DNA of 50,110 nt, from positions 1-50,110 of IMG/VR virus record IMGVR_UViG_3300030329_004171; one strand, given 5' to 3'. The stretch's first letter is position 1, and each line of letters starts with the position of its first letter. A program made the translations under genes and the position numbers. Shown here one piece after another: positions 33,674-47,300 of the stretch. The DNA is from a virus. Under the pieces are notes generated by a model, which did not search any database, had not been told where the DNA came from, and worked only from the letters and a program-made list of their open reading frames with translations.

Positions 33674-35387
33674 TAAAAAAGACGATCTTTTTGGTAGTAA
33701 AGATTTTTCAATAGTAGATCCTATTTTTGGGGCGACAGACGAAGCAGCGTTAGCTGGTTTATACAAAGAAACTGGTAGTAATATAGTAGAGAAACAAGCC
33801 GCTATATATAAACGTGAAGGCATGGGTAAAATGCTTCAAAGACAACAAAATCTTGGAAATATTTTTGATGATGTTATTGATCTTTGGGAAATGAAAAAAG
33901 TTAATGAAATAAATAAATATAACAAAGATGTATTAGCTCAACCAAAATTTGATAATAGTGATATATTTGGTAATATAGATTTTACAACTGAAATAACTAA
34001 TATAAATACTAAATGCGAATCCATTATAAGTCAGTTATCTAAAATGAATGGAAATGAAGAGGGTTATAAAGAATTGCGAAATGAACTAGAAAGCTTGCAG
34101 TCTCAAATAATATCTTATAACGATGTCAATCAGAAATTGTTAACAATACGAAACCTTGAAAAAAGAGGGTTAAGAAACGAATGGAGTGCCAACATGGATG
34201 ATGACCAAATTGCTATGTGGGAAGATATAATGAAAAGTAATGGTGAAAATATAAAGATAGTTGATGGAAAAGTAATATGGACAAATCCAGGTATACAAGG
34301 TATTCTTGGGACTAATGATTTAGGGGATGCGTTTTTGAATCAGTCTGGATGGAGTAAAACTACCAATATATTACAGTCAATTAGAGATGGATATATAACA
34401 GACGCAAATGGGAATCAAATAGAGATTTCTACTGATTTTTCAGAAGAAAACGAAAAGATTATGAATCTTCTTACTGGTACTGTAAATGGCGTTTATAGTC
34501 CTTTACAATTACTAGAAGAGATAACTAACATGTCAAAAATGTCGGGAGTAGAAGGCGCGCCTGATATAGAAAAAATAAAGGAACATTATGAAATAGAAGA
34601 TTACGAACATGAAGATTATATAGAAAATCTTCAAAATGCTTTAATAGCATTAGGCCCTGAATATGAAAAGCTACTTGGAGAAAACGGTGCTGATGGTAAA
34701 TGGGGGCCAGATACAGAGAAAGCTTTTAAATTGTATCTTGAAAATAGAGATGAAATAATGGATTCTGTTACTAGTACTTTTATGGAAACAAATGAAGATG
34801 CTTTTTTTAATAAAGGTCAAATTGGTGGAGGAACAGAAATAGATCTTAATGAAATAAATGTTGAAGGGCCTCAATTAAAATCAGATGCTTGGGTTGCTTT
34901 AAGAGATTTTAAATATAATCATGTTGATGATTTTGTTAATAGAGGGGGAGTTTATGACTCAGCAGAATACCAAAATACTTTGTCTTTTGAGGTAAATAGA
35001 ATGCTGATGAAAATGAGCGCGGAAGATTTAATGTCTACTATATTTGATAGTTTAAAAGGTGGTAATCTACACGAGGGTTTTGCCGATACCACTGGTTTTC
35101 TTAAGTTAATAATAGAAAACATACCTCAATTTGCAAACATGGCGGAAATGGATGCTATAAATTTATTAAGAGAATTAGGGCCATATACTCCATTGGGAGA
35201 TGAAAATGGAGTTATGTCAAAAGACACAACATTATTAAATATGTTTCAAGAATGGTTGATTTCGGATTACTTTACAGGCGCAGTTGAAGGATCTGGAGTA
35301 GATATAGAAGGAGAGGGAAGCGCCGGTGTTAAGTATGGGGCACTCCATAAGATGATAGAAGACATAAAGAAGAAAAAGAAAAACTAA
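33654..35387 (+). CDS. Internal virion protein with peptidoglycan-binding motif (577 aa)
   Basis: Mostly helical. Residues about 324-367 read LQNALIALGPEYEKLLGENG and then DGKWGPDTEKAFKLYL. This is the PG_binding_1 pattern (LQ-AL--LG ... G-DG-WGP-TE-A---) that docks wall-acting proteins on peptidoglycan. No catalytic domain is visible in this protein. It lies between the small ejection-type protein and the giant internal protein, so it may help the ejection apparatus cross the cell wall. Confidence 0.6.
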   Translation: MAKKTNNKKDDLFGSKDFSIVDPIFGATDEAALAGLYKETGSNIVEKQAAIYKREGMGKMLQRQQNLGNIFDDVIDLWEMKKVNEINKYNKDVLAQPKFDNSDIFGNIDFTTEITNINTKCESIISQLSKMNGNEEGYKELRNELESLQSQIISYNDVNQKLLTIRNLEKRGLRNEWSANMDDDQIAMWEDIMKSNGENIKIVDGKVIWTNPGIQGILGTNDLGDAFLNQSGWSKTTNILQSIRDGYITDANGNQIEISTDFSEENEKIMNLLTGTVNGVYSPLQLLEEITNMSKMSGVEGAPDIEKIKEHYEIEDYEHEDYIENLQNALIALGPEYEKLLGENGADGKWGPDTEKAFKLYLENRDEIMDSVTSTFMETNEDAFFNKGQIGGGTEIDLNEINVEGPQLKSDAWVALRDFKYNHVDDFVNRGGVYDSAEYQNTLSFEVNRMLMKMSAEDLMSTIFDSLKGGNLHEGFADTTGFLKLIIENIPQFANMAEMDAINLLRELGPYTPLGDENGVMSKDTTLLNMFQEWLISDYFTGAVEGSGVDIEGEGSAGVKYGALHKMIEDIKKKKKN

Positions 35388-35388
35388 T

Positions 35389-38300
35389 ATGATTAAAAAC
35401 TTAAAGTCTCCATTAAAACAAGAGTGGGATTGGACAGGCATAGGTGATGAAGATAAAAAAATAGCTCAAAATCTCATCAACAATGGCATGATACCAATTG
35501 AAGTGCCTGATCATGCTTGGGTAGAACATGGTAGCGCTTATTGGGAAGATGAGAAAACTGGTAGAATTTTATCAGCGTTTTATGATATGCATGATCTTTC
35601 TCCTACTGGAGCTTGGAGTCCTGAGTCAAATTTTATTGCCTTAGATGCTTTTGTTTACGGTAGAACTATGGAAGAACAAGAAACGTGGGTTAAGCAACAA
35701 GAGCAATTAAAGAAAGAAGAAGAAGAGTTAGCGATTAAATTAGAAGAAGAAAAAAAGAAAAAAGAAGAAGAAAAAATACTTAAAGACTTAGAAGAAACTG
35801 AAGATATACTAAACCAAATTAGAACTGGTGAAGCGTCAAATGGTGCTTATGAAATGGGGCCGTTAGAAAGACAATTGTGGAGTGATATGTTTAGTGGAAT
35901 ACAGGTTTCAGAGAAAGATTTTGATGATGCTAGACAAGCAGATAGAGATACGTACCACGAATGGAAAAATCCAAAAAAGTCAAATGAAAGTAAATCATTA
36001 GATGACCAAGTAACCTATATTCCTCATCTACCTGATGTAACAGTAGAGATTTCTGAAGAGCTTATTGAAAGAGGTGATGCGGTATTTGTAGGTCCCTTAG
36101 CTGATAAAGATGGTATTGATAATGATCTTGATGGGGAGATAGATGAACCAGGGGAGACTTTAATCATGACGTACGAGGAACTTTATGCTGACTTTGATCC
36201 ATATGAAGATATAAATATAAACTCTGAAAACGCAGGGCACGTATACACGTATTTAAGGGGTTTAAAAAACGAAGAAATAAAAAAGAAAACAAAAGAGGAT
36301 CTTAAAACTCAAGGCGCTATTAATCTTGGCTTTAATTCAACACCAGAGGATCATTATAGAGCTGATATGAATCCAGATATACCAACAGTTATTTTATCAA
36401 GAGATGATTTTGTTATTTACGATGGAGATGGTGCGTTAGATTACGAAACAACTTTAGAAGAAGCCCAATCATCACCAGATATATACGAAATTAAATTAAA
36501 AGACTGGAAATATAACGAAAATGGCCTACTTGTTCCCGTTGATATGAGCTCTTTTCAAAATAGATTATCAGAAATAGAAAGTTCAGATAAAGATAAGGAT
36601 GAAAAAGATAAAGATATTGAAAGGTTGATAAAAGATTATGATGAATTTATTAGGTTAGAGCCTTATACAACTGGAGAATTAAATGAAAAAGTTAAAAAAG
36701 ATAAAGAAAGATATAATGATTATATTGATGGTAAAATAGATTCTGAAATAATCAAAGAAGAAGGATTAGATAATAAATTTTATAGTCCTAAACTTGGGTT
36801 TATGACTGCAGAAGAGTTTGTTTTTAGACTTGAAACCTCAGGATATCCAAAAAATAAAAATGGAAGAGAACGTTTTATTAATGAGTATTTTATAAAAACT
36901 CCAAAAGAAATAAAAGAAGCAAAAATACAACGAGCTAGTGAAATTATAGAAAAAGAATCTTATGAAACGCTGTTGGATATCACGCAGAAGAAGTCTACTC
37001 CTGTTGGAGAAATATATCGAGTATTAACTGATCCAAACGGATACTTTAGAAAATATAATTTAGCTGTAAATGCGGTGGATGATTCTGGTTATGACGCTGT
37101 AAGAATATATATTCCCACGATTAAATACATGATGCTTGACGCTGATATATATGGAGGTGAGAGCTTTTATGAAGGCTATAGTCATCTTGATAATTATAAT
37201 GAAGACAGAGGTATTCTTGAAATATTTAAGAACGAGGGTGGACAAATTGATTTTTCAGAACAACAATTAAGGCATTTATTCGCTCTATTAGACAAGCAAA
37301 TAAAAGATCCAAGAGGTAATATACCTTTATTAAACTCTTTGTTTCATGATGAAGTTGGAGAAAAGATTGATTATGATTATAACCCCGCTAAAGAGAGAAA
37401 AACAACTTTAGATAACAGTCTTAGAATACTTTTTGCCCAACAGAATAAAATGAGGGATATGATAACAGGTGGTTACTGGACAGAGGAGGATTGGAAAGAT
37501 TGGGTCAAAACCGATTCAAGGCAAGTTGCAATAAGAAAAGAGATTCAAGAGGAATTAGATAATGATTTTAATTATTATTTTAAAGACGCTGGGTTACAAC
37601 TTCATTTTACAGATAATAAATTAAAACTTAGTAGAACTGACGGGATGTTTATGTATGATGCTAAAGGTACGAAACTACCATATGGATCAAGCCATATTTA
37701 TTTTGAACATACCATGGAGAGTGAGTCTAAAGCAGTAGGTGGTTTATCAACTGATGTTATAAGTTATTTAGCTCATTTTATAACTAAAAAAGAAATGCAG
37801 ACTTTTGAGACTAAAGCTGTAAAATACCAAAACGGTAAATTAATTGATCCATTAAAAGAACGTGCAGAGGAGATAGAAAAAGAAATATCTATAAATGATT
37901 ATACTGAGAAACAGGTAATGCAGCGGTTTTTTAAGAATAGGGAGATTACTCTTGATTTTTCTACTGCGGAAACAAAATATTCTAAATATGACGTTCCTAT
38001 TACGGGTGGAACTTTTGAACTTCCAGAAATAGAGATCAACACAGGATTTTTAAATATTTTTAAAGACAAGGATGATCCAAGTAAAAGCGAGTTACCTAGC
38101 GTAACAACTCAAAAAACAAAAGCGGGCGTATCTATAATAGTACCTGGAGTTAGCACTGTCGATGGTATGAAGTTTTTAAGTGGTAATTTTACTAATAGTG
38201 ATTGGGTTCCAAAAGAGATACAAGATATAGGTAATAATGCCGCTCAGTATACTCTTCAATATTTCTCTGATGCTTTAATGGAGGAAGGTATTAATCCATT

Positions 38301-41300
38301 TGCAGTGGTTGGAAGTAAAGAAGATTTAATTGATTACCTTAAGACCAACATGTTTAAAGGTAGAGGTGGAGCAAGTTTTACAGGTAGAGGAGCGTTGACA
38401 GATGAGCAAGGTGATTTAGCTTGGACGTGGTATAAAGCTATATATAATGAGTATTTAAACGATGCTTATGGTATAAGAGAAACCATGTATACTGAAGATT
38501 TTGTTAAAAAACTTCAAACTTATGCTCAATCTCAGATTGAAAATAAAGATTATCTTTTAACAACTGATAACGGAGATCTGTACATTGATAGAGATGGTAA
38601 CGAATTAATACTCAGTGATGATGAAATACAAGCAGATATAAATAAAAGATTAGATATAAACACCGATTTACTTGACCGTGCTTCAGAGACAACAATGGTC
38701 GCTTTACAAGATTGCTTTAAAAACGGTTTTCACGTTGATATTAGTTTTACTGAAGATGGTGAGATAATTTTTAACGGTATAATTAAAATTGACCCTGAAA
38801 AATACGATGAATATAATAAACTCAAGCAAGACCAAAAGTTAGGAGAATATGACTTAGTTGAAGAAGGGATAGGTACTTTAGTTGAGACAGATGAGGCTTT
38901 TGCAGAAGCACCATTAGCACAACAATTGTGGGAGGGTTTAAAATTAGGGAAAAAACCAGCAGTCGAATATGGCTTTGAAGTTGGTGGTGTGCCGATAACT
39001 ACAGATGTTTTTACTGTTATAGATGGAAAGGCTTATACAGAATCAGAGTGGAGTAAACTCATTGTTGAACATGATAAATGGAAGGCGGAAAAAAATGCTT
39101 TAGCTGGGGTTACAGATAAAGAAGTATTAAAAAAGAAATTAAAAGTTCTTATTCCTGAAATGCAAAAACTTCAAAACATGATATATAGAGGGGGTAAAAA
39201 CAGAGATGAGATTCAAAAATGGTTTGACGAGAATCCTAATGCAAAAATACAAAAAGAAAAAGAAAGTGATGAACAGTACCAAGCGTTTGTAGAAAATATA
39301 CAAAGCGGGTCACAAATGAGTAGATTAGAACTTTTAAATCTTCCAGAAGATCACGCGAAAACCGTGATGAATTTATATCATGCTATAGATATTTACAATG
39401 ACACTAGAAATGAGGTAAAATCAGATCGTCAAAAAATGATTAATGGAGAGGTAAAAAGAAAAGAGAAAGACTTTCTTTTAGCAATAGCCCAAGGAGAAAC
39501 GGGAATGGAGACTAGTTATTGGGAGAACTGGCGAAGAAGATCTGGAAGAGGTTTTGATAAGTTATACATGGGCCCAGCAGCACTATTTGGTCATGAAGGG
39601 GCTCAAGATGCGTTGTTAAAATATAATAAATCTGCTCAATACGAAAAATCTTACGGGTGGGGAGAAGGAGACAATTGGGGTGCATTTGGTATGGTTTGGG
39701 CAGATCAAGGCGCTAATATGCTTATGTTTGTAAGCACAATGGGAGTTGGTACAAGTGTTTTTGGACTTAGTAAAGCTGGGGCTATGATTACTCCATCAGT
39801 TCTTGTTGGAACTGGATCTGGTGGTAGTAAATATGTTGAATTAACTAGCTTACAAGAAGACGCTGCAAATGCCCAGTTGCAATTAGACGCTTTAAAACTT
39901 AATTATGAAAAAGGCAATGTAACTCCCAAGAATTTTAGAAATCAAAAAATGAGACTAAATGAAGTTATAGATAGAGGTGACATGTCTCAAACTCAAAAAT
40001 GGTTTTCTGTTATATCCACAGGTTTTATTGAGATGGGTTTTACATACGGATATGGTAGACTTGGTATTGGTGATATTGGAATTGCAAATAAGATAACAAA
40101 AGCCTTTTCTAAAAATACAAAAGGTTATAGAGGTTTATCAAGTTATAATCCTTGGGTGGGTGGTAAAGAAGCACTAAAAGGCATTGGAATACAAACCGGT
40201 GGTGAAATGCTAGAAGAAGGTAGTATATACGGTGCAACAGAGTTTGTTGATGGTATTATTTTTCAAAGAGATGGTGATTATAGTCAAATGTCTAAAGTTT
40301 TATGGGATGCGGCCGCTATGAGTAGTAGTGCTGGATCAGTATCAATAACTACCAATACGATGTTAAACCACAACTTAAAGATGGAGGCGCGTCGTAAAAT
40401 GGAAGAAGATATACAAACTTTAAAAGCGTTAGAAAGCAATATAGCAGATATAGATGAGCAAATACTTAATATACAGCTTGTAGCAAAAGATACAGATATT
40501 GAAATAGATAATAATGAACTTGCGCGTTTAAAAAAAGAAAGAGATATTGCAAACCAAGATCTTAGAGATGGAATGCAAGAATTAGTAATAAATTGGCAAG
40601 ATATGCATGTTCGTTTATTGGGAATGAGTGAGGGTGATCAAAAACAAATATATGAAAATAGTAGACTTCTAAGTAATTATCTTTTAGAAGCTGGAATACT
40701 ACAAGAGAACGCTAGTAACGAGAACCATGTCAATGCTAAACTAGAAATATATAGAAACAAATTAAATAAAAAGAAAGCTGGTTCTGGAGATGCTTGGATA
40801 GAAGGTTATCGTAAATTATATAATTCTAACGAAGATTTAAAAGATGCTTGGACACCAGAAATTGCTACTGAATCTATATATGGTCCTGATTATAAAGAAA
40901 ATGGATCAAGAAAAGAAATAAAAGATATAATACAAAAAGACAAATCTAAAGAAGGAAAAGAAAGAAAAGAAGCCTATAACAAAGCTGATGAAATCGGTAA
41001 GTTACGTATAGAACTAGATGTTATACAAAGGCTTCATTTAGACAACGCTACTTTAGAAATGAAACAAGATGAGAAAGTTACAACAACGGTAGACAACGCT
41101 GTTTGGAGCCAAAAAACATACGAAATAAACGGTGTAAAATACAATTCTAAAAAAGAATTTATAGATGAAATAAAAAGATTAAATGAAGAAGGAGAAGGAG
41201 GTGAGATTAAAATTGACGTTCAAAATGATCATCAAGCAAGTTTACTAGCTGATAACATTCTTCATAAAAACAACGAAACAACTTTTGTATCAGATGGAGA

Positions 41301-44300
41301 GGTTCAAACAAAACCAGATGAAGACGTTAAAGTTGATAAAGACGTTAAAGTTGATGAAGATGTTAAAAAAGAAAAAATTAAACCAAACGTAACAATAACA
41401 AACACCACAAACACTCAAACTAAACAAGAATGGGAACAACAAAATAAAGGTAAAAAAGGAGTTGTTGAAGATAGAAAACAAAGACTTAAAAAAGAGCAGG
41501 AGATATATGATTACTTAGCTAAAACTCATTATGCGGGTGGAGTTAGAGATTTACGAACATTTGAAAACGATAAATCAACAACAAAAGATATAGCTAATAT
41601 AGTTGAAGACGCTACAAATAGAAAATTAGAATTTGAAGAGACTGGTAGCTTTGATGGTCTTATAGATAAAGTTCAAGAACTACGTAGAGAATATAAAATA
41701 ACCGCTCAAGAAGCTATAAAGATGGTAAGACATCTGATTAATAATAGAAAAACAATAGAATCTAATCATAATGGTTTTCTTTTAGATAATAAATTTTTTG
41801 TTATAAACGAGAAACAAGCTAAGCAAAGAATAAAAGAAGATTTAGATGTTACTGGTGAAAACAAGTTTTTACAAGGAGCCGCTTGGTTACATGAAACTGG
41901 TCATTACTTAGATAATATAACTAAATCTGTAGAAGAGATTTCACAAAAAGGAATTTACTTAAATGAGTTTTTATTAAATGAAAAAAGTGAACGTGCTCAA
42001 GTACTAAATGAAAATGTTGAGAATGATCTCAGAAGAATGTCTGATGGAGATGGTACTTATTTAGGTAATAATGAAACAATAAAAGATATAATTGAAGAAA
42101 GAAAAACTGCGACTGGAGATAGGTTAGATAGAATAGACAAGATTTTAGATGAATACATTAGAGAAGTAACAACTAAGATGAAACATGAAAACTACGCTAA
42201 ACTACGTAATGATGTTATAAAGAGAGGTAGAGGTACGTTTGCTAGATTTACAAATAAAGATTATAAGGTTAAAAACGCTAAAGAAGCAGCTTATGAAGTA
42301 GTAAGCTTTATAGAGGATTTCAAAAAAGGAAGATTAACAGAAGCTTATAAAATTCAAATAGAAGCTGCCAAAGGAAGAAAGGATTTAGCTGGAGACGTTA
42401 GAGGTGAATTACAAGAGTCAACTACGGTAAAAGGAAAAACAAAACAAGAAGTAATAAATAATTTAGTTAGAGATAAAGAAGGGTCTGTTATTACTAAGAA
42501 GCAATACGATGACATGCTCAATAAAGGAGCTGATAAGGTAAGAAGAAAAGTTGGTGGGGAATGGACTGTTAAAACAAAACCTCATCCAGCTAACTTACTA
42601 ACTAATGATCCTAGTAAACCTGGATTTGACGAACTTAACGGTTCTATTAGAAACTTAGGCACTAGAATGGAAGGAGATAGAGTTTCTTTTGTTAAAGGAG
42701 AATCTGACTCAATGAGCGACTTCATTCAAGCTGTTAAAGACGAATTAACTACAGCTATTATTAATTATAACCCAGAAACAAAATATCAAGGCGTAGCACA
42801 AGGTGATTTATCAGGTTGGTTAGCTCAACATATCATATATAAAAAACCTGGTGTTATAGATAAGTTCAAAAAACAACAAGAAGCACGTGCCGCCGCCAAA
42901 CAAGGTGGTGAGTACAAAGGAGACGGTACACTTGACGTAGGAACAGTGGAAGGAACTGTTGTTTTTGCTAGAAAGTTAGGGTTTACAGAAGATGTTATTG
43001 GTCAAGACGAGAATGGAAACGATATAACTAGGAATGCTTTTGATTTAATAGTTGAAAAGAAGTTCAACGAGGTAATAGCACAAGACCCTAAGACTTATAA
43101 AGATACTAAGAGTTTAATAAAAGATAACGACGCTGTATTAGTCGAGATCTTAAACATGGTAGCAAAAGAATTTGGTGTAAAACCTAGTAAACTAATAAAG
43201 GATTCTGCTTTAACTACTGACGAGAGAACATCGATACAATTAAAAATCAATTCTATTGGAGCTAGGTCGATGTTAAATATGATGCCTGAGGCGTTTAATT
43301 CTTTAGGTGATGCCAACGGTGTGCAACCAGTGTTTTTAGATGGTGGTAAAGGAAAGGCTATAAATTCTGAAACTGGAGAAACGAATCTAATATACACCGC
43401 ACAAGAAGGAAGGGTAAAGACGACGAAACAGAGAATTGGTAATAAGATAGTATACGGCACATCGAAAAAGAAAGGGGGAGGAAAGGGATTAAAGATACAA
43501 AAGAAAAACTTTGTTGAAAATATAAATGAAGCAGATTATCTAGACATGCTCGGTATTACTCCTGTAGGAGTGAAGAGAAGATTTAGAACAGAAGATAGAG
43601 TTGTAGACGGGCCTTTGAGAGGATCTGTAATGCAGGTTGCTATTATTATAGCAAATCAATCTGTAACTAAAATAGCTGAAGAGAAAGGTTTAATAGGATT
43701 ACAATCTATGAAAGATGGTAAAGGAGATCTTATGCTTAGTTCTATTATAGATGGGTCTAAACAAGATTTAATTCAACATGTATATTGGGATGGTAGAAAT
43801 AAATTCCATTCTCAATTCGACAACGTTATATTAGACCCTACAAATGAAACAAATTTAAAAAATCAAATTACAAAAGCTTTTAATGAAACTTGGCCTTATG
43901 GAGAGGTTGTCAACGAAAATGGAAAAGACGCTTGGATAGGTAGTGATGGAGTTAATTATAGAAATAAGTTAATAAACTGGTACTCTAAAACATTACGTGA
44001 GAACTATCTTAAATACACAAAAGAAGATGTTGTAATGGATGGGAAAGATGTAAATAGTTTCCGTGATTTTTTAATGGCTGAAGATTCTAAAAGAGACGAT
44101 GGTTTTGATAGTATATCTAAAATACTTGAAACAGATCCTATAACTAAGTTATTTAGAGAGCGTTTAGAAATAAATAAAAAATACCAAAAAACCAACGCTG
44201 ATAGCTATGTAACAAAACTACAAGAAGAAGGTTTAACTGAAGAGCAAGCTAGAGAAAAGGCTTTAGGAGAATACATTAGAAATAAAAGTTTCTTAGAAAA

Positions 44301-47300
44301 CGGTACAATTGATCCTGCTAGAGGAATGACTTTTGGAGATCAAAAAGTTTTAAGGTTAAGAAATGAAGAATCACAATCAAAATACGGTAAGAATTTTAAA
44401 GAGTTAAATAAAGAACAGAAAAAGATTATAGAAAAAGCTATTCCGGGAAGACATAATGAAGTTTACACTCAAGAATTTTTAACACATATATATCCTGGGT
44501 TAATAAGTTATAAAAAAGGACCTAAAGTTTTAGATAAAAATGGGAAAGAAGTTAAAGATAAAGTAAGTTACATTATAGAGACTAAAAAAGAAGGTAAAAC
44601 TATACAAAAGACTATAGAAGTAACAAAAGCTTGGCCTCAAGCTACAACTAAAGATATGTTAACCACTACAAACGAAGATGGATCTATTGATTCACCTATG
44701 AGTATAGAAGAAGCTAATGCTAGAAGAAAAGATTCTAACGAGGCAATGAAGTTTTACGATGACATAACAGCTATAGCCGCTGAAAATTCTAAAGCGATGA
44801 AAAATGGTAAAGAACATTTCGCTATGCATATGGCAGCTATGAACGCTAATATGAAAACACCTTTAAGAAGAGGTGCTGTATTTACGTACGCTGCTTTGGA
44901 TGCGCCAGCAACCGCGTTAAAAGATGTTAACGGTAAGAAAAACTTTGAATTTGAACATGGGTTACCAGCTAAAGTAGTTAATGCTTTAATGATAGGTAGA
45001 CACTGGTTTAACAATGGTTTAAAATTAGAAGATATACAAAAAGCTTATGAAGTTGGTGTGTTACATAGAGACTTTAATGATAATGTAGGTAGATTATTTA
45101 AGGAGAGAATGCATTTTAATTATCAAATTGGAGATGGCGCTTTAAAAAGATGGTTAAGTAGATGGACAGCAACAGGGGCAAGTCATGCTCTTTACAATGT
45201 ATTTACTGGAAAGGTTGAAGGCAGGCAACAAGCTGAAAACCACAAAAGAACAAAAGAAAGTATAAAAGAAAAAACTATTGATAAGGCTATACAAAACTCT
45301 AGATTAATAAATGATAATGCGCAATCAAGAGGTATGTCTGCTTTTGATTTTGATGAGACTTTAATTATAGAAGGAGAAAATTTTATAATTGCTAAAAAAG
45401 GTAAAGAAACAATAAAGATATCATCAGAACAATGGCCAATTCAAGGACCAGAATTAGCTGAACAAGGGTATGAATTTGACTTTACAGATTTTGTAAATGT
45501 AAGAGGTGGAGTTGAAGGACCTTTAATGCAAAAACTTAGAAATAGAATCAATAAATTTGGTATAGAAAACACTTACATATTAACAGCTAGACCAACAGAA
45601 AGCGAAACAGCTATAAGAGGTTGGTTAAAAACAAAGGGTATAGATATGCCTTTAAAAAATATAACAGGCTTAGGAAATAGCACTGGAGAAGCTAAAGCGC
45701 TATGGATGGCTCAAAAATATGCTGAAGGCTACAACGACATGTATTTTGTTGACGACGCACTACCTAATGTTACTGCTGTTAAAAACATAATGGATCAATT
45801 AGATATAAAAGGATCTTCTGTTCAAGCAAAAATACAACTTAGTAGTGACTTAAATAATACATTTAATGATATATTAGAAGAAACAACAGGTATGAAATCT
45901 GAGAAAAGATTTTCAGATGCTCAAGCTAAATTAAGAGGAAAAGGATTTAAATTTAGAGGATTAGTACCACCGTCTGCACAAGATTTTGCTGGTCTTTTAT
46001 ATAACTTTATAGGTAAAGGTAAAAAAGGAGAACAACAATTTGAAACATTAAAGAAAGCTTTAATTGATCCTTTCGCTAGAGGTTATGATGAGTTAAACAC
46101 CGCGAGACAAAAAACAGCTGAAGACTATAGAAGTTTATTAAAAGAATTTCCTAATGTAAAAAAGATGTTAAATAAAAAAGCAGGTGACACAGGTTTCACT
46201 GTAGATCAAGCTATTAGAGTTTATTTATGGAATAAAGCTGGATTTGATGTCCCTGGGTTATCTAAAAGAGATTTAAACAATTTAAACTCTTATATTGCAA
46301 ATGATGTAGATTTACAGACTTTTGCAGATGCATTAGGTATTGTTTCTAAAAAAACAGAAGGTTATTCAAAACCTGGAGAGTATTGGTTAACAGAAAACAT
46401 AGCATCTGATTTAATGAGTGACGGTGCTATTGGTGACGCTAGAGCTAATTTCTTAGCTGAATGGCAACAAAATGTAGATCAAATATTTTCTAAAGAAAAC
46501 TTAAATAAAATTGAAGTTTTATATGGACGTAAATTTAGAGAAGCTTTAGAAGATATGTTGTACCGTATGAAAACTGGATCTAATAGACCTGTTGGTAGCA
46601 ATAGACTAACAAATATGTATATGAACTGGGTAAACAACTCAGTTGGTGCAATTATGTTCTTTAATATACGTTCTGCAGTTTTACAAACTATATCTGCAAC
46701 AAATTATATAAACTGGGGCGATAACAATGTGTTAAAAGCAGGTTTAGCTTTTGCTAATCAAAAACAATATTGGAAAGATTTTGTTATGATATTTAATTCA
46801 GACATGTTAAAACAAAGACGTGCTGGTTTAAAATATAATATCAACGAAGCTGAATTAGCTGCCGCTGTAGCAGGTAGTGATAACAAAGTAAAAGCAGCTT
46901 TAGCATGGTTACTTAAAAAAGGTTTTACACCTACACAAATAGCAGATAGTTTCGCTATTGCTAGTGGTGGAGCTAGTTTTTATAGAAATAGAGTTAAAAC
47001 TTATTTAAAACAAGGTTTAGATCAAAAAGCAGCAGAAGAAAAAGCTTGGTTAGATTTTCAAGAAACAACTGAAGTTGCACAGCAATCAGCAAGACCAGAT
47101 CTAATATCACAACAACAAGCTAATCCTCTTGGTAGATTAATATTAGCGTTTCAAAACACACCTATGCAGTATGGTCGTATAATGAATAAAGCGTTTAGAG
47201 ATTTAGCAAACGGAAGAGGAGACGCAAAAACACATGTTTCTAAAATAATTTATTATGGAGCCTTACAGGGAATAATATTTACCGCGTTGCAATCTGCTTT

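Noticed and set aside
43095-43460. Leftward frame inside the giant internal protein gene
   Set aside because: It lies antisense within one continuous 13-kb gene; no start context or motif of its own.
45346-45372. Virion RNA polymerase active site (DxDxD) as in crAss-like giant proteins
   Set aside because: The motif is FDFDET followed by full HAD phosphatase motifs, not DFDGD, and no other polymerase motif is seen.
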